Positions 43,727 to 52,849 of a stretch of 64,000 nucleotides of DNA are shown here, piece after piece. Source of the stretch: an uncultured Lachnospiraceae bacterium. GTDB taxonomy: Bacteria > Bacillota > Clostridia > Lachnospirales > Lachnospiraceae. A model generated the notes under the pieces. The model ran no database searches and was not told where the DNA came from. It worked only from the letters and a program-made list of their open reading frames with translations. The translations under genes and the position numbers were made by a program. The DNA lies in the NCBI GenBank assembly GCA_902798585.1, contig CADBXF010000004.1, positions 1 to 64,000 on the forward strand. The letters are read 5' to 3'. Position 1 is the first letter of the stretch; the number at the start of each line of letters is the position of its first letter.

Positions 43727-44329
43727 ATGGCTAGAGAAATGGGTCCTGTATTAAAGAGATGCAGATCGCTGGGAATTGAGCCCACTGTTCTCGGTATCGA
43801 CAAGAAGTCCAACCGCAGCAACCCGCGTGCGGGCAAGAAGATCAGTGAGTACGGCATGCAGCTTCGTGAGAAGCAGAAGGCTAAGTTCATCTACGGCGTT
43901 TTGGAGAAGCCTTTCCGCAACGACTTCGAGAAGGCTAAGAAGATGAAGATCGGTACCACGGGTGAGAACCTCATGATTCTCCTCGAGACCAGACTTGACA
44001 ACATCGTTTTCCGTCTCGGCTTTGCGCGTACCCGCGTAGAGGCAAGACAGATTGTTGACCACAAGCACATTCTTGTAAACGGCAAGTGTGTGAATATCCC
44101 GTCCTACACCGTTAAGCCCGGTGACGTAATCAGCGTCAGCGAGAAGGCTAAGAACAAGGCCGGACAGAGATTCAAGGACATCCTTGAGGCAAATGCGGGA
44201 AGAATGGTTCCGGCATGGCTTGAGGCTGATGCAGAGAATCTGACCGGTACTGTTAAGGAATATCCTACGAGAGATCAGATCGATGTTCCGGTAAACGAAG
44301 TGCTTATCGTCGAGTTGTACTCCAAGTAA
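43727..44329 (+). CDS. rpsD: Ribosomal protein S4
   Basis: 200 aa primary 16S rRNA binder with an S4 domain ([34 protein letters not shown]). It lacks the N-terminal zinc cysteines of some homologues. In E. coli S4 represses the alpha operon and in Bacillus its own gene, making it a candidate ligand for the leader at 42583-42888. Confidence 0.98.
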   Translation: MAREMGPVLKRCRSLGIEPTVLGIDKKSNRSNPRAGKKISEYGMQLREKQKAKFIYGVLEKPFRNDFEKAKKMKIGTTGENLMILLETRLDNIVFRLGFARTRVEARQIVDHKHILVNGKCVNIPSYTVKPGDVISVSEKAKNKAGQRFKDILEANAGRMVPAWLEADAENLTGTVKEYPTRDQIDVPVNEVLIVELYSK

Positions 44330-44368
44330 TCCGAGGCGAAAGGCAGACGCTGATAAGGAGGGTCGCAA

Positions 44369-45328
44369 ATGTTTGATTTTGAAAAACCGGGAATCACGAT
44401 TGCCGAGATTTCCGATGATAAGAAATACGGACGCTTTGTCGTGGAACCGCTTGAGCGCGGTTACGGCACGACGCTTGGCAATTCGCTTCGCAGAATCATG
44501 CTCTCTTCCTTGCCGGGTGCGGCTGTCAGTCAGGTAAAGATTGACGGCGTTGTCCATGAGCTCAGCACTATCCCCGGAGTAGCCGAGGATGTTACCGAGA
44601 TTATCATGAACATTAAGAGCCTTGCGATTAAGGACAGCAGCGAGTCTGAGGAGCCGAAGAAGGCCTACATCGAGTTCAACGGTGAAGGCGTTGTTACGGC
44701 TGCGGATATTCACGCAGACAGCGACATCGAAATCATTAACCGGGATCAGGTTATCGCAACGCTGAACGGCGGTGCGGACAGCAAGCTTTACATGGAACTG
44801 ACGATCACCAAGGGTCGCGGCTATGTGAGCGCTGACAAGAATAAGAGAGATGACATGCCGATCGGTGTGATTGCCGTCGATTCGATTTATACGCCCGTAG
44901 AGCGCGTAAATCTTACCGTTACGAACACCCGTGTCGGACAGATGACCGATTATGACAAGCTGATCCTTGACATCTACACCAACGGGACGTTGGCTCCGGA
45001 TGATGCCGTAAGTCTTGCGGCGAAGGTTCTGAGCGAGCACCTGAATACCTTTATCGATTTGTCCGAGAGCGCACAGAGGGCAGAGATCATGGCTGAGCCC
45101 GTGAACAACGAGCATGACCGTGTTCTTGAGATGAACATTGACGAGCTGGAGCTTTCCGTTCGTTCGTTCAACTGCCTGAAGAGAGCCGGAATCAATACGG
45201 TTGAGGAATTGACGAATAAGACTGCTGAGGACATGATGAAGGTAAGAAATCTTGGAAAGAAGTCTCTGGAAGAGGTTACGCAGAAGCTTCATGAGCTCGG
45301 CTTGGAATTCAAGTCCGCGGATGAGTAG
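44369..45328 (+). CDS. rpoA: RNA polymerase alpha subunit
   Basis: 319 aa. N-terminal assembly domain with [22 protein letters not shown], flexible linker near residue 240, and C-terminal domain with the (HhH)2 fold ([43 protein letters not shown]) that contacts UP elements such as the A-tracts at 42313-42357. Confidence 0.98.
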   Translation: MFDFEKPGITIAEISDDKKYGRFVVEPLERGYGTTLGNSLRRIMLSSLPGAAVSQVKIDGVVHELSTIPGVAEDVTEIIMNIKSLAIKDSSESEEPKKAYIEFNGEGVVTAADIHADSDIEIINRDQVIATLNGGADSKLYMELTITKGRGYVSADKNKRDDMPIGVIAVDSIYTPVERVNLTVTNTRVGQMTDYDKLILDIYTNGTLAPDDAVSLAAKVLSEHLNTFIDLSESAQRAEIMAEPVNNEHDRVLEMNIDELELSVRSFNCLKRAGINTVEELTNKTAEDMMKVRNLGKKSLEEVTQKLHELGLEFKSADE

Positions 45329-45390
45329 AATCCTGCTCATTTTACGGATTATCAAAACGCCGCAGCCATGCGGCAGAGTGGAGGAAACAT

Positions 45391-45924
45391 ATGGCAGGAT
45401 ATAGAAAACTCGGCAGAACTTCCAGCCAGAGAAAAGCTCTGTTGAGAAACCAGGTTACCAGCCTTTTGTTCAACGGTAAGATGGTGACGACGGAGCAGAA
45501 AGCGAAGGAAGTTCGCAGCATTGCAGAGAAGTTCATCACCCTCGCCGTTAAGGAGAAGGACAACTACGAGACGGTTACCGTTAAGAGCAAGGTTGCCCGC
45601 AAGGACAAGGACGGCAAGAGAATCAAGGAAGTTGTTGACGGCAAGAAGGTTACCGTTTTCGATGAAGTTGAGAAGACCATTAAGAAGGACAATCCTTCCC
45701 GTCTTCATGCAAGAAGACAGATGATGGCATTCTTCTACCCGGTTAAGAAGTATGATGCTTCTGTTAAGGGCAGAAAAGCAGTTAAGGAATATGACCTGAT
45801 TGCGAAGATGTTCGATGAGATTGCGCCCAAGTATGAGAAGCGCAACGGCGGCTACACGAGAATCGTGAAGATCGGTCAGCGCAAGGGCGACGCAGCCATG
45901 GAAGTGCTGATTGAGCTCGTATAA
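45391..45924 (+). CDS. rplQ: Ribosomal protein L17 with a family insertion
   Basis: 177 aa, while L17 in E. coli and Bacillus is about 120-127 aa. The normal N-terminus ([23 protein letters not shown]) and C-terminus ([26 protein letters not shown]) enclose about 50 extra, highly charged residues around positions 60-110 ([18 protein letters not shown] region). No frameshift is seen, so the insertion is translated. Similar long forms are known in Clostridia. It closes the alpha operon, followed by a 12-bp hairpin. Confidence 0.96.
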   Translation: MAGYRKLGRTSSQRKALLRNQVTSLLFNGKMVTTEQKAKEVRSIAEKFITLAVKEKDNYETVTVKSKVARKDKDGKRIKEVVDGKKVTVFDEVEKTIKKDNPSRLHARRQMMAFFYPVKKYDASVKGRKAVKEYDLIAKMFDEIAPKYEKRNGGYTRIVKIGQRKGDAAMEVLIELV

Positions 45925-45946
45925 GGACCGTGATCGAATGAGACAC

Positions 45947-45978
45947 AAGGGCAGTGTAGTTAAGGCTACGCTGCCTTT
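45947..45978 (+). terminator. Probable terminator of the alpha operon
   Basis: A 12-bp stem with two G-U pairs (45947-45958 with 45967-45978) and an 8-base loop; only TTT and then CCTGTAATTT follow, so termination may be partial and the ECF genes may be read through. Confidence 0.6.
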
Positions 45979-46019
45979 CCTGTAATTTGACGCAGGATGC
46001 GGAAAATGGCGGAGGATAC

Positions 46020-47828
46020 ATGAAGCCGGTAGTTACCAGACAATTGGTTCATGATTATGTGACGAGAGACGAGGAGGGGAATCCCTCGGAAACCAAGCGG
46101 GCGCTCGACCATGTGGATATCACGGTCGGGGAAGGCCGCTTTGTTGCCGTTCTCGGTGCAAACGGTTCCGGCAAATCCACACTTGCAAAGCACCTGAATG
46201 CGCTTTTGCTTCCTACGGACGGTTCCGTTCTGGTGTGCGACATGGACACCGCGGATGATCAGTATCTGTGGGAGATTCGCAAGAGCGCCGGCATGGTGTT
46301 TCAAAATCCGGACAATCAAATTGTTGCCTCTGTCGTCGAGGAGGATGTCGGCTTCGGACCGGAAAATCTCGGGGTTCCGACGGAGGAAATACTCACGCGT
46401 GTCGATGCGAGCCTTCGCGCGGTCGGAATGCAGAAGTATCGCGAAAGCTCTCCGAACAAGCTTTCGGGAGGCCAGAAGCAGCGCGTGGCAATCGCGGGAG
46501 TTCTCGCGATGGAGCCGAAGTGCATTTTGCTTGACGAGCCTACGGCGATGCTTGACCCGATTGGTCGCCGCGAGGTGCTTGAGACGGTTCGGCGATTAAA
46601 CCGTGAGAAGGGGATTACCGTCATTCTGATTACGCACTACATGGAGGAAGTGACGGAGGCCGATGAGGTGATTGTAATGCGCCACGGGCGCGTTGCGATG
46701 CAGGGAACTCCGCGGGAGGTGTTTTCCCGTGTGGAGGAATTGCGCGAGCTTCGTCTCGAGGTTCCGCAGGTGACCGAGCTCGCGTATGAGCTGTCGCGGC
46801 GGGGCGTGCCGTTTACCGGAGCAATCCTTACGCCGCAGGAGTTTGTGGATGCATACCTTTCGCTGAAGCCGGAGACGGACGCCGAGAACGGCGGGGCCGG
46901 CGCGGAGACCGTAAGTGCGGAAGTCGGAAGCGAAAGGAACGAAAGTGTTGAGACCGGAAGCGCAGGGAAGCCTGTACGGATGCAGGACGAACAGCCGATT
47001 TTGTCGCTTCGCAATGTTGATTATGTATACGGCGCGGGCACGGCGTTTGAGAAGAAGGCGCTCGAACATGTGAATCTCGACATTTTCCGCGGAGAATACA
47101 TCGGCCTGATCGGGCATACGGGCTCCGGAAAATCGACTCTGATTCAATTGTTTAACGGCCTGGAGAAGCCGACCTCGGGCACGGTCTGCTACGAGGGCGT
47201 CGATATTTTCAGCGAAAAATACGACCGCCGAAAGCTGCGCAGCAATGTCGGACTTGTTTTCCAGTATCCCGACCATCAGTTGTTTGAGACAACGGTCCGT
47301 CTGGATGTGGCCTACGGCCCGAAAAATCAGGGCCTGAGCGGAGCGGAGCTTGAGGAGCGTGTCGAATGGGCGCTTCGCCTCGCGGGAGTCGCGGAGGAGC
47401 TGTGGCAGTCGGCTCCGTTGGAACTCTCCGGCGGACAGAAGCGAAGAGTGGCAATCGCCGGCGTGCTGGCGATGAAGCCGAAGGTTCTTGTGCTTGACGA
47501 GCCGACCGCAGGGCTGGATCCGTGCGGTCGTGATGAGATTCTTTCCGAGGTTGAGCGAATCTGTCGCGAGACCGGCATGACTGTCGTTCTGGTGTCGCAT
47601 CGCATGGAGGATGTGGCGCGGTTTGCCGACCGGCTGATTGTTATGAACGACGGGCACATTTTGCAGGATGCGCCGCCGAAGGAAGTGTTCCGGCATCGGG
47701 AGGAGCTGACTGCGGTCGGGCTTGAGGTTCCGCAGGTGACAGCGGTTCTGCAGATGCTTCGCGAGCGCGGGCGGAAAGTTCCCGCGGATATCGTCACTAC
47801 GGCAGAGGCTGTCAGGGCGTTGATGTAA
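46020..47828 (+). CDS. Fused ECF-transporter ATPase (EcfA1-EcfA2 in one chain)
   Basis: 602 aa holding two complete ABC ATPase domains of the energy-coupling factor type, normally made as two separate proteins beside EcfT. Domain 1: Walker A GANGSGKST (46-54), signature LSGGQKQR near 148, Walker B ILLDEPT near 169. Domain 2: GHTGSGKST near 364, LSGGQKRR near 468, LVLDEPT near 490. A Glu/Ser/Ala-rich linker (about 279-320) joins them. The Q-loops read FQNPDNQ and FQYPDHQ. GGAGG at 46011-46015 sets the ATG. With EcfT next door it powers vitamin or metal uptake with separately encoded S subunits. Confidence 0.94.
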   Translation: MKPVVTRQLVHDYVTRDEEGNPSETKRALDHVDITVGEGRFVAVLGANGSGKSTLAKHLNALLLPTDGSVLVCDMDTADDQYLWEIRKSAGMVFQNPDNQIVASVVEEDVGFGPENLGVPTEEILTRVDASLRAVGMQKYRESSPNKLSGGQKQRVAIAGVLAMEPKCILLDEPTAMLDPIGRREVLETVRRLNREKGITVILITHYMEEVTEADEVIVMRHGRVAMQGTPREVFSRVEELRELRLEVPQVTELAYELSRRGVPFTGAILTPQEFVDAYLSLKPETDAENGGAGAETVSAEVGSERNESVETGSAGKPVRMQDEQPILSLRNVDYVYGAGTAFEKKALEHVNLDIFRGEYIGLIGHTGSGKSTLIQLFNGLEKPTSGTVCYEGVDIFSEKYDRRKLRSNVGLVFQYPDHQLFETTVRLDVAYGPKNQGLSGAELEERVEWALRLAGVAEELWQSAPLELSGGQKRRVAIAGVLAMKPKVLVLDEPTAGLDPCGRDEILSEVERICRETGMTVVLVSHRMEDVARFADRLIVMNDGHILQDAPPKEVFRHREELTAVGLEVPQVTAVLQMLRERGRKVPADIVTTAEAVRALM

Positions 47829-47861
47829 AAAGCACGGAAAATGTGCGGAAAGGAGGTCCGA

Positions 47862-48668
47862 ATGCTTCGCGATATTACCATCGGTCAATATTATCCGGCG
47901 GATTCCGTCATTCACCGGCTGGATCCGAGAACAAAGATTGTCGGCACGATGCTTTATATTCTCAGCTTGTTTTTAGTTCGGGAGTTCCCGGGATTTATCG
48001 TGGTAATCACGGCCTTTGCGGGCGTTTGGATTCTGTCGCATGTTCCGTTTACTTATATGCTTCGGGGACTTCGGCCGATTTTGTTTATCCTGTTTATCAC
48101 AGCCGGCTTCAATGTGTTCCTGACGAAGGGAACCGTGCTGTGGCAATGGTGGATTTTCACGGTGACGAAGGAAGGACTTCTCCGCGGTGCATTTATGGCA
48201 ATCCGCCTGATTCTGCTGATTCTCGGAACATCCATGATGACCTACACAACGACGCCGAACCAGCTGACGGACGGCTTGGAGAAGTTGATGAAACCGCTTA
48301 AGGTGATCCATTTTCCGGTGCATGAGATAGCGATGATGATGTCGATTGCGCTTCGGTTTATCCCGATTCTCACGGAGGAGGCAACGCGAATCCGCAAGGC
48401 GCAGATGGCGCGCGGCGCGGACATGGAGAGCGGAGGTATCATTCGCAGGGCGAAGGCGCTCGTGCCGGTGTTCATCCCGCTTCTTGTCGCGGCGTTTCAC
48501 CGGGCGTTTGATTTGGCGATGGCGATGGAAGCCCGCTGTTATCACGGCGGGGACGGGCGAACCAAAATGAAGCCGCTGCGGTACCACGCGAGAGACCGGT
48601 TTGCATACGCATACCTGCTCTGCTTCTTTGCAACGGTGATTTTGCTTCGGGTCTGGCTTAAAATTTGA
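47862..48668 (+). CDS. ecfT: ECF transporter transmembrane subunit EcfT
   Basis: 268 aa integral membrane scaffold that couples the ATPases to interchangeable substrate-binding S proteins. Hydrophobic helices lie at about 20-60, 65-85, 100-130 and 235-265. The two coupling-helix signatures are visible as MARGADME and MEARCYHG. AAAGGAGG (47849-47856) selects the ATG at 47862. It follows the fused ATPase by 33 bases. No S component lies in the window. Confidence 0.94.
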   Translation: MLRDITIGQYYPADSVIHRLDPRTKIVGTMLYILSLFLVREFPGFIVVITAFAGVWILSHVPFTYMLRGLRPILFILFITAGFNVFLTKGTVLWQWWIFTVTKEGLLRGAFMAIRLILLILGTSMMTYTTTPNQLTDGLEKLMKPLKVIHFPVHEIAMMMSIALRFIPILTEEATRIRKAQMARGADMESGGIIRRAKALVPVFIPLLVAAFHRAFDLAMAMEARCYHGGDGRTKMKPLRYHARDRFAYAYLLCFFATVILLRVWLKI

Positions 48669-48678
48669 CGGAGGAAAC

Positions 48679-49428
48679 ATGCGGAGAATTGCGCTGACAA
48701 TCGCATATGACGGAACCGCCTATTCGGGCTGGCAGGCGCAAAATAATGCCGTGACGGTGGAGGGAACCCTTCGCAGGGCGCTTGCGCGTCTGTGCGGCGG
48801 GGAGGTTGTGACAATCGGCGCAAGCCGGACCGACGCCGGAGTCCATGCGCTCGGCAATGTGGCCGTCTTCGATACGGAACTGCCGATTCCCGCTGAGCGT
48901 GTTGCGACGGCTGTCAATTCGTTCCTGCCCGAGGATATCCGGATAGTCCGCTCATGGGAGGTGCCTTCGGGTTTTCATCCGCGGTTTGATGCGCACAGCA
49001 AACGCTACGAATACCGTATCACGACAGAGCCCGTGGTCAGTCCGCTGCGATGCCGCTTTGTGTACGGTGTGCACGGGGAGCTTGACCTTGCGGCCATGCA
49101 GCGCGGGGCGGCGCAATTTACGGGGACGCACGATTTTTCGTCGTTTTGCAGCGCCGGCGCGCAGAGCGAGAGCAAGGTCCGCACGGTCACGCGGTGTGAA
49201 GTGTACCGGGACGGTGCGGAGATTGTCATCGGCGTTGAGGGCGACGGCTTTTTGTACAACATGATTCGGATTCTGGCCGGAACATTGATTGCCATGGGAA
49301 GCGGCAGCATGGATCCGGAGAGCATGGGAGATATCATCTCGGCGCTCGATCGCACCAAAGCGGGGCCGACCGCACCGCCGCAGGGGTTGACATTAATGCA
49401 AATACGGTACAAAAGCGACAATATATAA
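48679..49428 (+). CDS. truA: tRNA pseudouridine(38-40) synthase TruA
   Basis: 249 aa. Modifies U38-U40 in the anticodon stem-loop. The catalytic Asp is D52 in SRTDAGVHA. Other family segments are IAYDGTAYSGWQAQ, GTHDFSSFCSAG and FLYNMIRILAGTLI. It starts 10 bases after ecfT, a common order in Firmicutes (ecfA-ecfA-ecfT-truA-rplM-rpsI). Confidence 0.96.
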   Translation: MRRIALTIAYDGTAYSGWQAQNNAVTVEGTLRRALARLCGGEVVTIGASRTDAGVHALGNVAVFDTELPIPAERVATAVNSFLPEDIRIVRSWEVPSGFHPRFDAHSKRYEYRITTEPVVSPLRCRFVYGVHGELDLAAMQRGAAQFTGTHDFSSFCSAGAQSESKVRTVTRCEVYRDGAEIVIGVEGDGFLYNMIRILAGTLIAMGSGSMDPESMGDIISALDRTKAGPTAPPQGLTLMQIRYKSDNI

Positions 49429-49480
49429 ATATGATATTGACTAAATGTCAGTTAAAACCATTTTTCGCGCAAAATAATTG

Positions 49481-49509
49481 TTGACACACCGGATGGCTCC
49501 GTGTATACT
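49481..49509 (+). promoter_or_regulatory. Promoter of rplM-rpsI
   Basis: TTGACA at 49481-49486 and TATACT at 49504-49509, 17-base spacer. The 5' UTR of about 48 bases holds a CGCGC/GCGCG mini-hairpin (49521-49535); an L13 autoregulatory leader occurs at this place in other Firmicutes, but resemblance was not established. Confidence 0.85.
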
Positions 49510-49563
49510 ACAACAAGTGACGCGCGAAAAGCGCGAATATCCGGAAATAAGGAGGTTAATCCT

Positions 49564-49989
49564 ATGAAGACTTATATGGCAACGGCAGACGTTGAAAGAA
49601 AATGGTACGTTGTCGATGCGGAAGGTCAGACGCTCGGCCGTCTTGCTTCCCAGATTGCAAGCGTACTTCGCGGCAAGAACAAGCCGATTTTCACCACCCA
49701 CATTGACACCGGTGATTATGTAATCGTAATCAATGCTGAGAAGGTCAAGGTGACCGGCAAGAAGCTCGATCAGAAAGTTTACTTCAGCCATTCCGATTAT
49801 CCGGGCGGCGTTCGTGAGACGACGCTTCGCGAGATGCTCGCTAAGAAGCCTGCAGATGTAATCACATTTGCGGTTAAGGGTATGCTCCCGAAGGGACCTC
49901 TCGGTCGCAGCATGGCAGACAAGCTTCATGTATACGCAGGTGCTGAGCATCCTCATGCTGCTCAGAAGCCTGAGGTACTGACATTCTAA
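49564..49989 (+). CDS. rplM: Ribosomal protein L13
   Basis: 141 aa early-assembly protein. [29 protein letters not shown] and [13 protein letters not shown]...[14 protein letters not shown] are typical. AAGGAGG precedes the ATG; the open frame continues upstream through the promoter, so that extension is rejected. Confidence 0.98.
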   Translation: MKTYMATADVERKWYVVDAEGQTLGRLASQIASVLRGKNKPIFTTHIDTGDYVIVINAEKVKVTGKKLDQKVYFSHSDYPGGVRETTLREMLAKKPADVITFAVKGMLPKGPLGRSMADKLHVYAGAEHPHAAQKPEVLTF

Positions 49990-50013
49990 TCCGTCGGAAA
50001 GGAGATTTCAAAC

Positions 50014-50415
50014 ATGGCTAAGGCAGCGAAAATTAAGTTCTATGGAACCGGAAGACGCAAGAGCAGTGTTGCCAGAGTATATCTGTTCCCCGGCAAGGGC
50101 AACATCACGATTAACAAGAGAGGCATCGATGAGTACTTCGGTCTTGAGACCCTGAAGACGATTGTTCGTCAGCCTCTTGCTCTCACCGAGAACACCGAGA
50201 AGTTTGACGCGATCATCACCGTTCGCGGCGGCGGTTTCTCCGGTCAGGCAGGCGCTATCCGTCACGGTATCGCCCGCGCTCTTTGCAAGTCCGATATTGA
50301 GCTTCGTCCTACTCTTAAGAAGGCAGGCTTCCTCACCAGAGATGCCCGCATGAAGGAGAGAAAGAAGTACGGTCTCAAAGCGGCACGTCGTGCACCGCAG
50401 TTCAGCAAGCGCTGA
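50014..50415 (+). CDS. rpsI: Ribosomal protein S9
   Basis: 133 aa; its basic C-terminal tail contacts P-site tRNA. Core [18 protein letters not shown] and the [16 protein letters not shown] end are canonical. It is 24 bases after rplM, as in most bacteria. Confidence 0.98.
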   Translation: MAKAAKIKFYGTGRRKSSVARVYLFPGKGNITINKRGIDEYFGLETLKTIVRQPLALTENTEKFDAIITVRGGGFSGQAGAIRHGIARALCKSDIELRPTLKKAGFLTRDARMKERKKYGLKAARRAPQFSKR

Positions 50416-50439
50416 TCGAGACCAATCAACATGCGAAAA

Positions 50440-50475
50440 AGCCCGGAAATACGCCATTTCCGGGCTCTTTCTTTA
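50440..50475 (+). terminator. Intrinsic terminator after rpsI
   Basis: A perfect 11-bp stem (50440-50450 with 50456-50466), ACGCC loop, then CTTTCTTTA. It ends the translation supercluster; composition becomes more AT-rich downstream. Confidence 0.88.
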
Positions 50476-50540
50476 CCCAAAACTTTTTGATTTGTTTTCG
50501 CGAATTTGTGGAGCTTTCAGAGGATATCGGTGATAGGGCT

Positions 50541-51071
50541 ATGACAATAGATTATATGGAAAAGACAACAAGAAAACATCTGGCAGAGGTCGCCGGGAAA
50601 GCGGCTCAAATCCATTTTCACGGCTACATTGAGGGGAAAGAATCAAATCTTGAGCCGATCATTCGTTTTTTCCCAAAGTGGACGTTGAAAGAAGCCGACG
50701 GATTATGGTGCGCAGCATTTGTTTATTACTGCTGCCGGGAAGCAGGATTTGAGATTCCCATCAGGCCGGATGAATGTAAAACCTGCCATCTGGCAGGCTG
50801 TATCGCATGGGAAGAGTTTGCGCAGGGTGATGCTCGGATAGAGTACCACGAAGGCAAAGAAAGCTTCGTTTCAGAAGCTGGCGATATCGTTATTTATGAC
50901 AGAGTTTTCGAGAACCGGGAGCATGACCATATGGGCATTGTCCTGCAAAGCACCAGAAACACGATCATCGTTGCGGAAGGAAATCTGAATAATACATCAG
51001 GGATCATCGAGCGCCCGAACGATGAGCATATCAGGGGCTATATCAGAATTCCGGACGGATACAGATATTGA
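50541..51071 (+). CDS. CHAP/NlpC-P60-like domain protein
   Basis: 176 aa if the ATG at 50541 is used; the frame is open back to a TTG at 50487 and a later ATG exists at 50556, and no strong ribosome site decides. The catalytic-type cysteine is in DGLWCAAFVYYCC (C57) and a histidine lies in EHDHMGIVL near residue 130, with a following Glu in VAEGN, the Cys-His-polar order of CHAP amidases. There is no signal peptide, so it may act in the cytoplasm or on imported substrate. It is 10 bases before a GNAT gene. Confidence 0.65.
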   Translation: MTIDYMEKTTRKHLAEVAGKAAQIHFHGYIEGKESNLEPIIRFFPKWTLKEADGLWCAAFVYYCCREAGFEIPIRPDECKTCHLAGCIAWEEFAQGDARIEYHEGKESFVSEAGDIVIYDRVFENREHDHMGIVLQSTRNTIIVAEGNLNNTSGIIERPNDEHIRGYIRIPDGYRY

Positions 51072-51081
51072 TAAAGGAGTG

Positions 51082-51726
51082 ATGGTTTTGAATACTTCGG
51101 AAAACAGGAATCAGAGGATAGTTTACTGCTCGGATGAAAAGTGCCGGAACGAACTGGAAGCGCTGTGCGGACAGGTACAGAAAAAACTGGTGGAACCACT
51201 CATCAAAGCAGATTATATGAAGCAGCCGGGCTTTGAAACAGAACAGTTGCTTCTGCGTTTTGTCACGGAGGACGATCAGACCGAAGTTGCCAGAACATGG
51301 CCTTCCGACCATCATCCGCTTACCCACGCGGAGGCGCGGGAAGCCATCGCCTATATGCGCGAGAATTACGGAAGAAATACGAAAGGCTGTATCTGTCACC
51401 TTTGCCTCGCAGTGTGCGGGAAGGATCATCCCGGAACGATCATGGGCTGGTGCGGGCTGGACGGCACGAGGAATCATGCGAAACCTGAAATCTTCATTCT
51501 GCTGGATGAAGAATACCGAAACCGTGGATACGGAACCCAATGTGTAAAGGAACTGCTGCGGATCGCTGTTGAGGATTATGCGCTGTCCGGCGTGCACGGC
51601 GGCTGCACCAAAGAGAATATCGCCTCCGCCCGAGCCATGGAAAAGGGCGGCATGGTGCAGTATGGCACAGAAGAAAACGGCGATCCGTTGTTCAGATTTA
51701 CAGCAAAGGAAAAAGCCGGGCGATGA
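51082..51726 (+). CDS. GNAT family N-acetyltransferase
   Basis: 214 aa. The acetyl-CoA-binding motif A reads EEYRNRGYGTQCVKELLRIA, followed by the family KENIASARAMEKGGM segment. About 60 residues precede the domain, with two Cys pairs elsewhere in the protein. AAAGGAG at 51073-51079 is only two bases from the ATG at 51082; a TTG at 51088 has better spacing and may be the real start. The substrate is unknown. Its pairing with the CHAP gene suggests one acquired unit. Confidence 0.8.
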   Translation: MVLNTSENRNQRIVYCSDEKCRNELEALCGQVQKKLVEPLIKADYMKQPGFETEQLLLRFVTEDDQTEVARTWPSDHHPLTHAEAREAIAYMRENYGRNTKGCICHLCLAVCGKDHPGTIMGWCGLDGTRNHAKPEIFILLDEEYRNRGYGTQCVKELLRIAVEDYALSGVHGGCTKENIASARAMEKGGMVQYGTEENGDPLFRFTAKEKAGR

Positions 51727-51784
51727 AAAAGAGCATCTCCCGAAACAGCCGGGGGGTACCGGACGGTGGGAGGGATGTGTTCGG

Positions 51785-52660
51785 TTAGCGGGGTTGGAGA
51801 GCGGCAATCGCTTGCGATTTATGCAACTTTCGGTATTTGCTGGGAGAGATTCCGGTTATTTTTTGGAAGGTGCGGAAAAAGAAGGCGTAGCTGGAGAAGC
51901 CCAGAATTTCCTGCGCTTCGGCGACGGTCTTGCCTTCGCGGAGGAGTGACTCGGCGGCACTTATGCGCTGGAGGGTTATGTAGTGGCCGAGGGAGACGTG
52001 CATGTGGCTTTTGAAAAGCCGCCCGAGATAGTCGGGGTGTAAGTAAAAATGCTTGGCAAGGTCGGAAATTCCCGGGTTCTCCTGCAAGTGGTCGGACAGA
52101 TAAGATATGATGTCGTTGACCTTTTGCTGGGAAGCCGAAATGGCGAGAGTGCGGGGCTTCTTTTGCGCCTTTTTGAGAACATGAATATCGGAGAGCAGGG
52201 CGAAAAATGCCATCAGCGACTCCGACGTGATCCGACCGTTATGAGAGAGCAATTCATCAAAATGATGGATGAGCTCTCTTTTTTGCGCGACATCCGGAAA
52301 AAGAAAGAGCGGCGCGCTGCTTTCTTCAAGGTAATAAAACTCGGAGACGCCTTCGCATAAGACTTCCGTCAGCCATTTGTCCTGGACGGTCAGAATGTAG
52401 CGCTCATAATTCACACCCGCCTCATGATAAAGCTGGTGCACGCAGAACGGCGGGATGATTATCAGTGTGCCCGCGGGGACTGCCTGGACGGTGTCGTTTG
52501 TCAGCACATCGGGGAGCTCGGTCAGGGTGAAATAGAACTCGGTAGCGTTGTGCGAATGGGGTCGGACGGGCGCGAGGGTAGCGGAATTCCGATACGCCAC
52601 GTCAAAGGGCGGGGCTACATGGAATGTGGGTGTTGCATTGTTCGCGGTTTCGTTTGGCAT
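51785..52660 (-). CDS. AraC family transcriptional regulator
   Basis: 291 aa. The N-terminal cupin-like sensor domain (about 15-150, with RPHSHNATEFYFTL and IPPFCVHQLYH) probably binds a sugar or derivative. The C-terminal two helix-turn-helix motifs span about 185-285 and include DLAKHFYLHPDYLGRLFKSH and ILGFSSYAFFFRTFQKITGISPSKYR. The start at 52660 is preferred over 52684 because AGGAAAGGAA lies just before it. Divergent from the oxidoreductase gene, so it likely regulates that pair through the shared AT-rich gap. Confidence 0.9.
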   Translation of the reverse strand: MPNETANNATPTFHVAPPFDVAYRNSATLAPVRPHSHNATEFYFTLTELPDVLTNDTVQAVPAGTLIIIPPFCVHQLYHEAGVNYERYILTVQDKWLTEVLCEGVSEFYYLEESSAPLFLFPDVAQKRELIHHFDELLSHNGRITSESLMAFFALLSDIHVLKKAQKKPRTLAISASQQKVNDIISYLSDHLQENPGISDLAKHFYLHPDYLGRLFKSHMHVSLGHYITLQRISAAESLLREGKTVAEAQEILGFSSYAFFFRTFQKITGISPSKYRKLHKSQAIAALQPR

Positions 52661-52734
52661 GTGATTTCCTTTCCTGACAGGCATTTCCGACAGCTGATTT
52701 CAGGGCTTGTGGACAGCGTAGTTCAAAAGTCGGA

Positions 52735-52795
52735 ATAATATATAAAATTAGTATTCTATATACATATTAATACTTACGCCGATAAATTACAATAG
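52735..52795. promoter_or_regulatory. AT-rich divergent control region with inverted repeat
   Basis: A strongly AT-rich stretch in an otherwise GC-leaning area. AGTATT (52750-52755) and AATACT (52769-52774) form an inverted repeat, and TACAAT at 52788-52793 is a possible -10 for the plus-strand genes without a good -35. That layout fits an activator site next to a weak promoter. The rest of 52661-52849 shows nothing else. Confidence 0.5.
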
Positions 52796-52849
52796 TCTCA
52801 AACAACACAACTCCGACGAGGCAACTCTGACGAGGGAAGGAAGAAGGCA

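Noticed and set aside
43751..45355. Open minus-strand frame of 534 codons opposite rpsD and rpoA
   Set aside because: It runs across two ribosomal operon genes and has no ribosome site or conserved motif.
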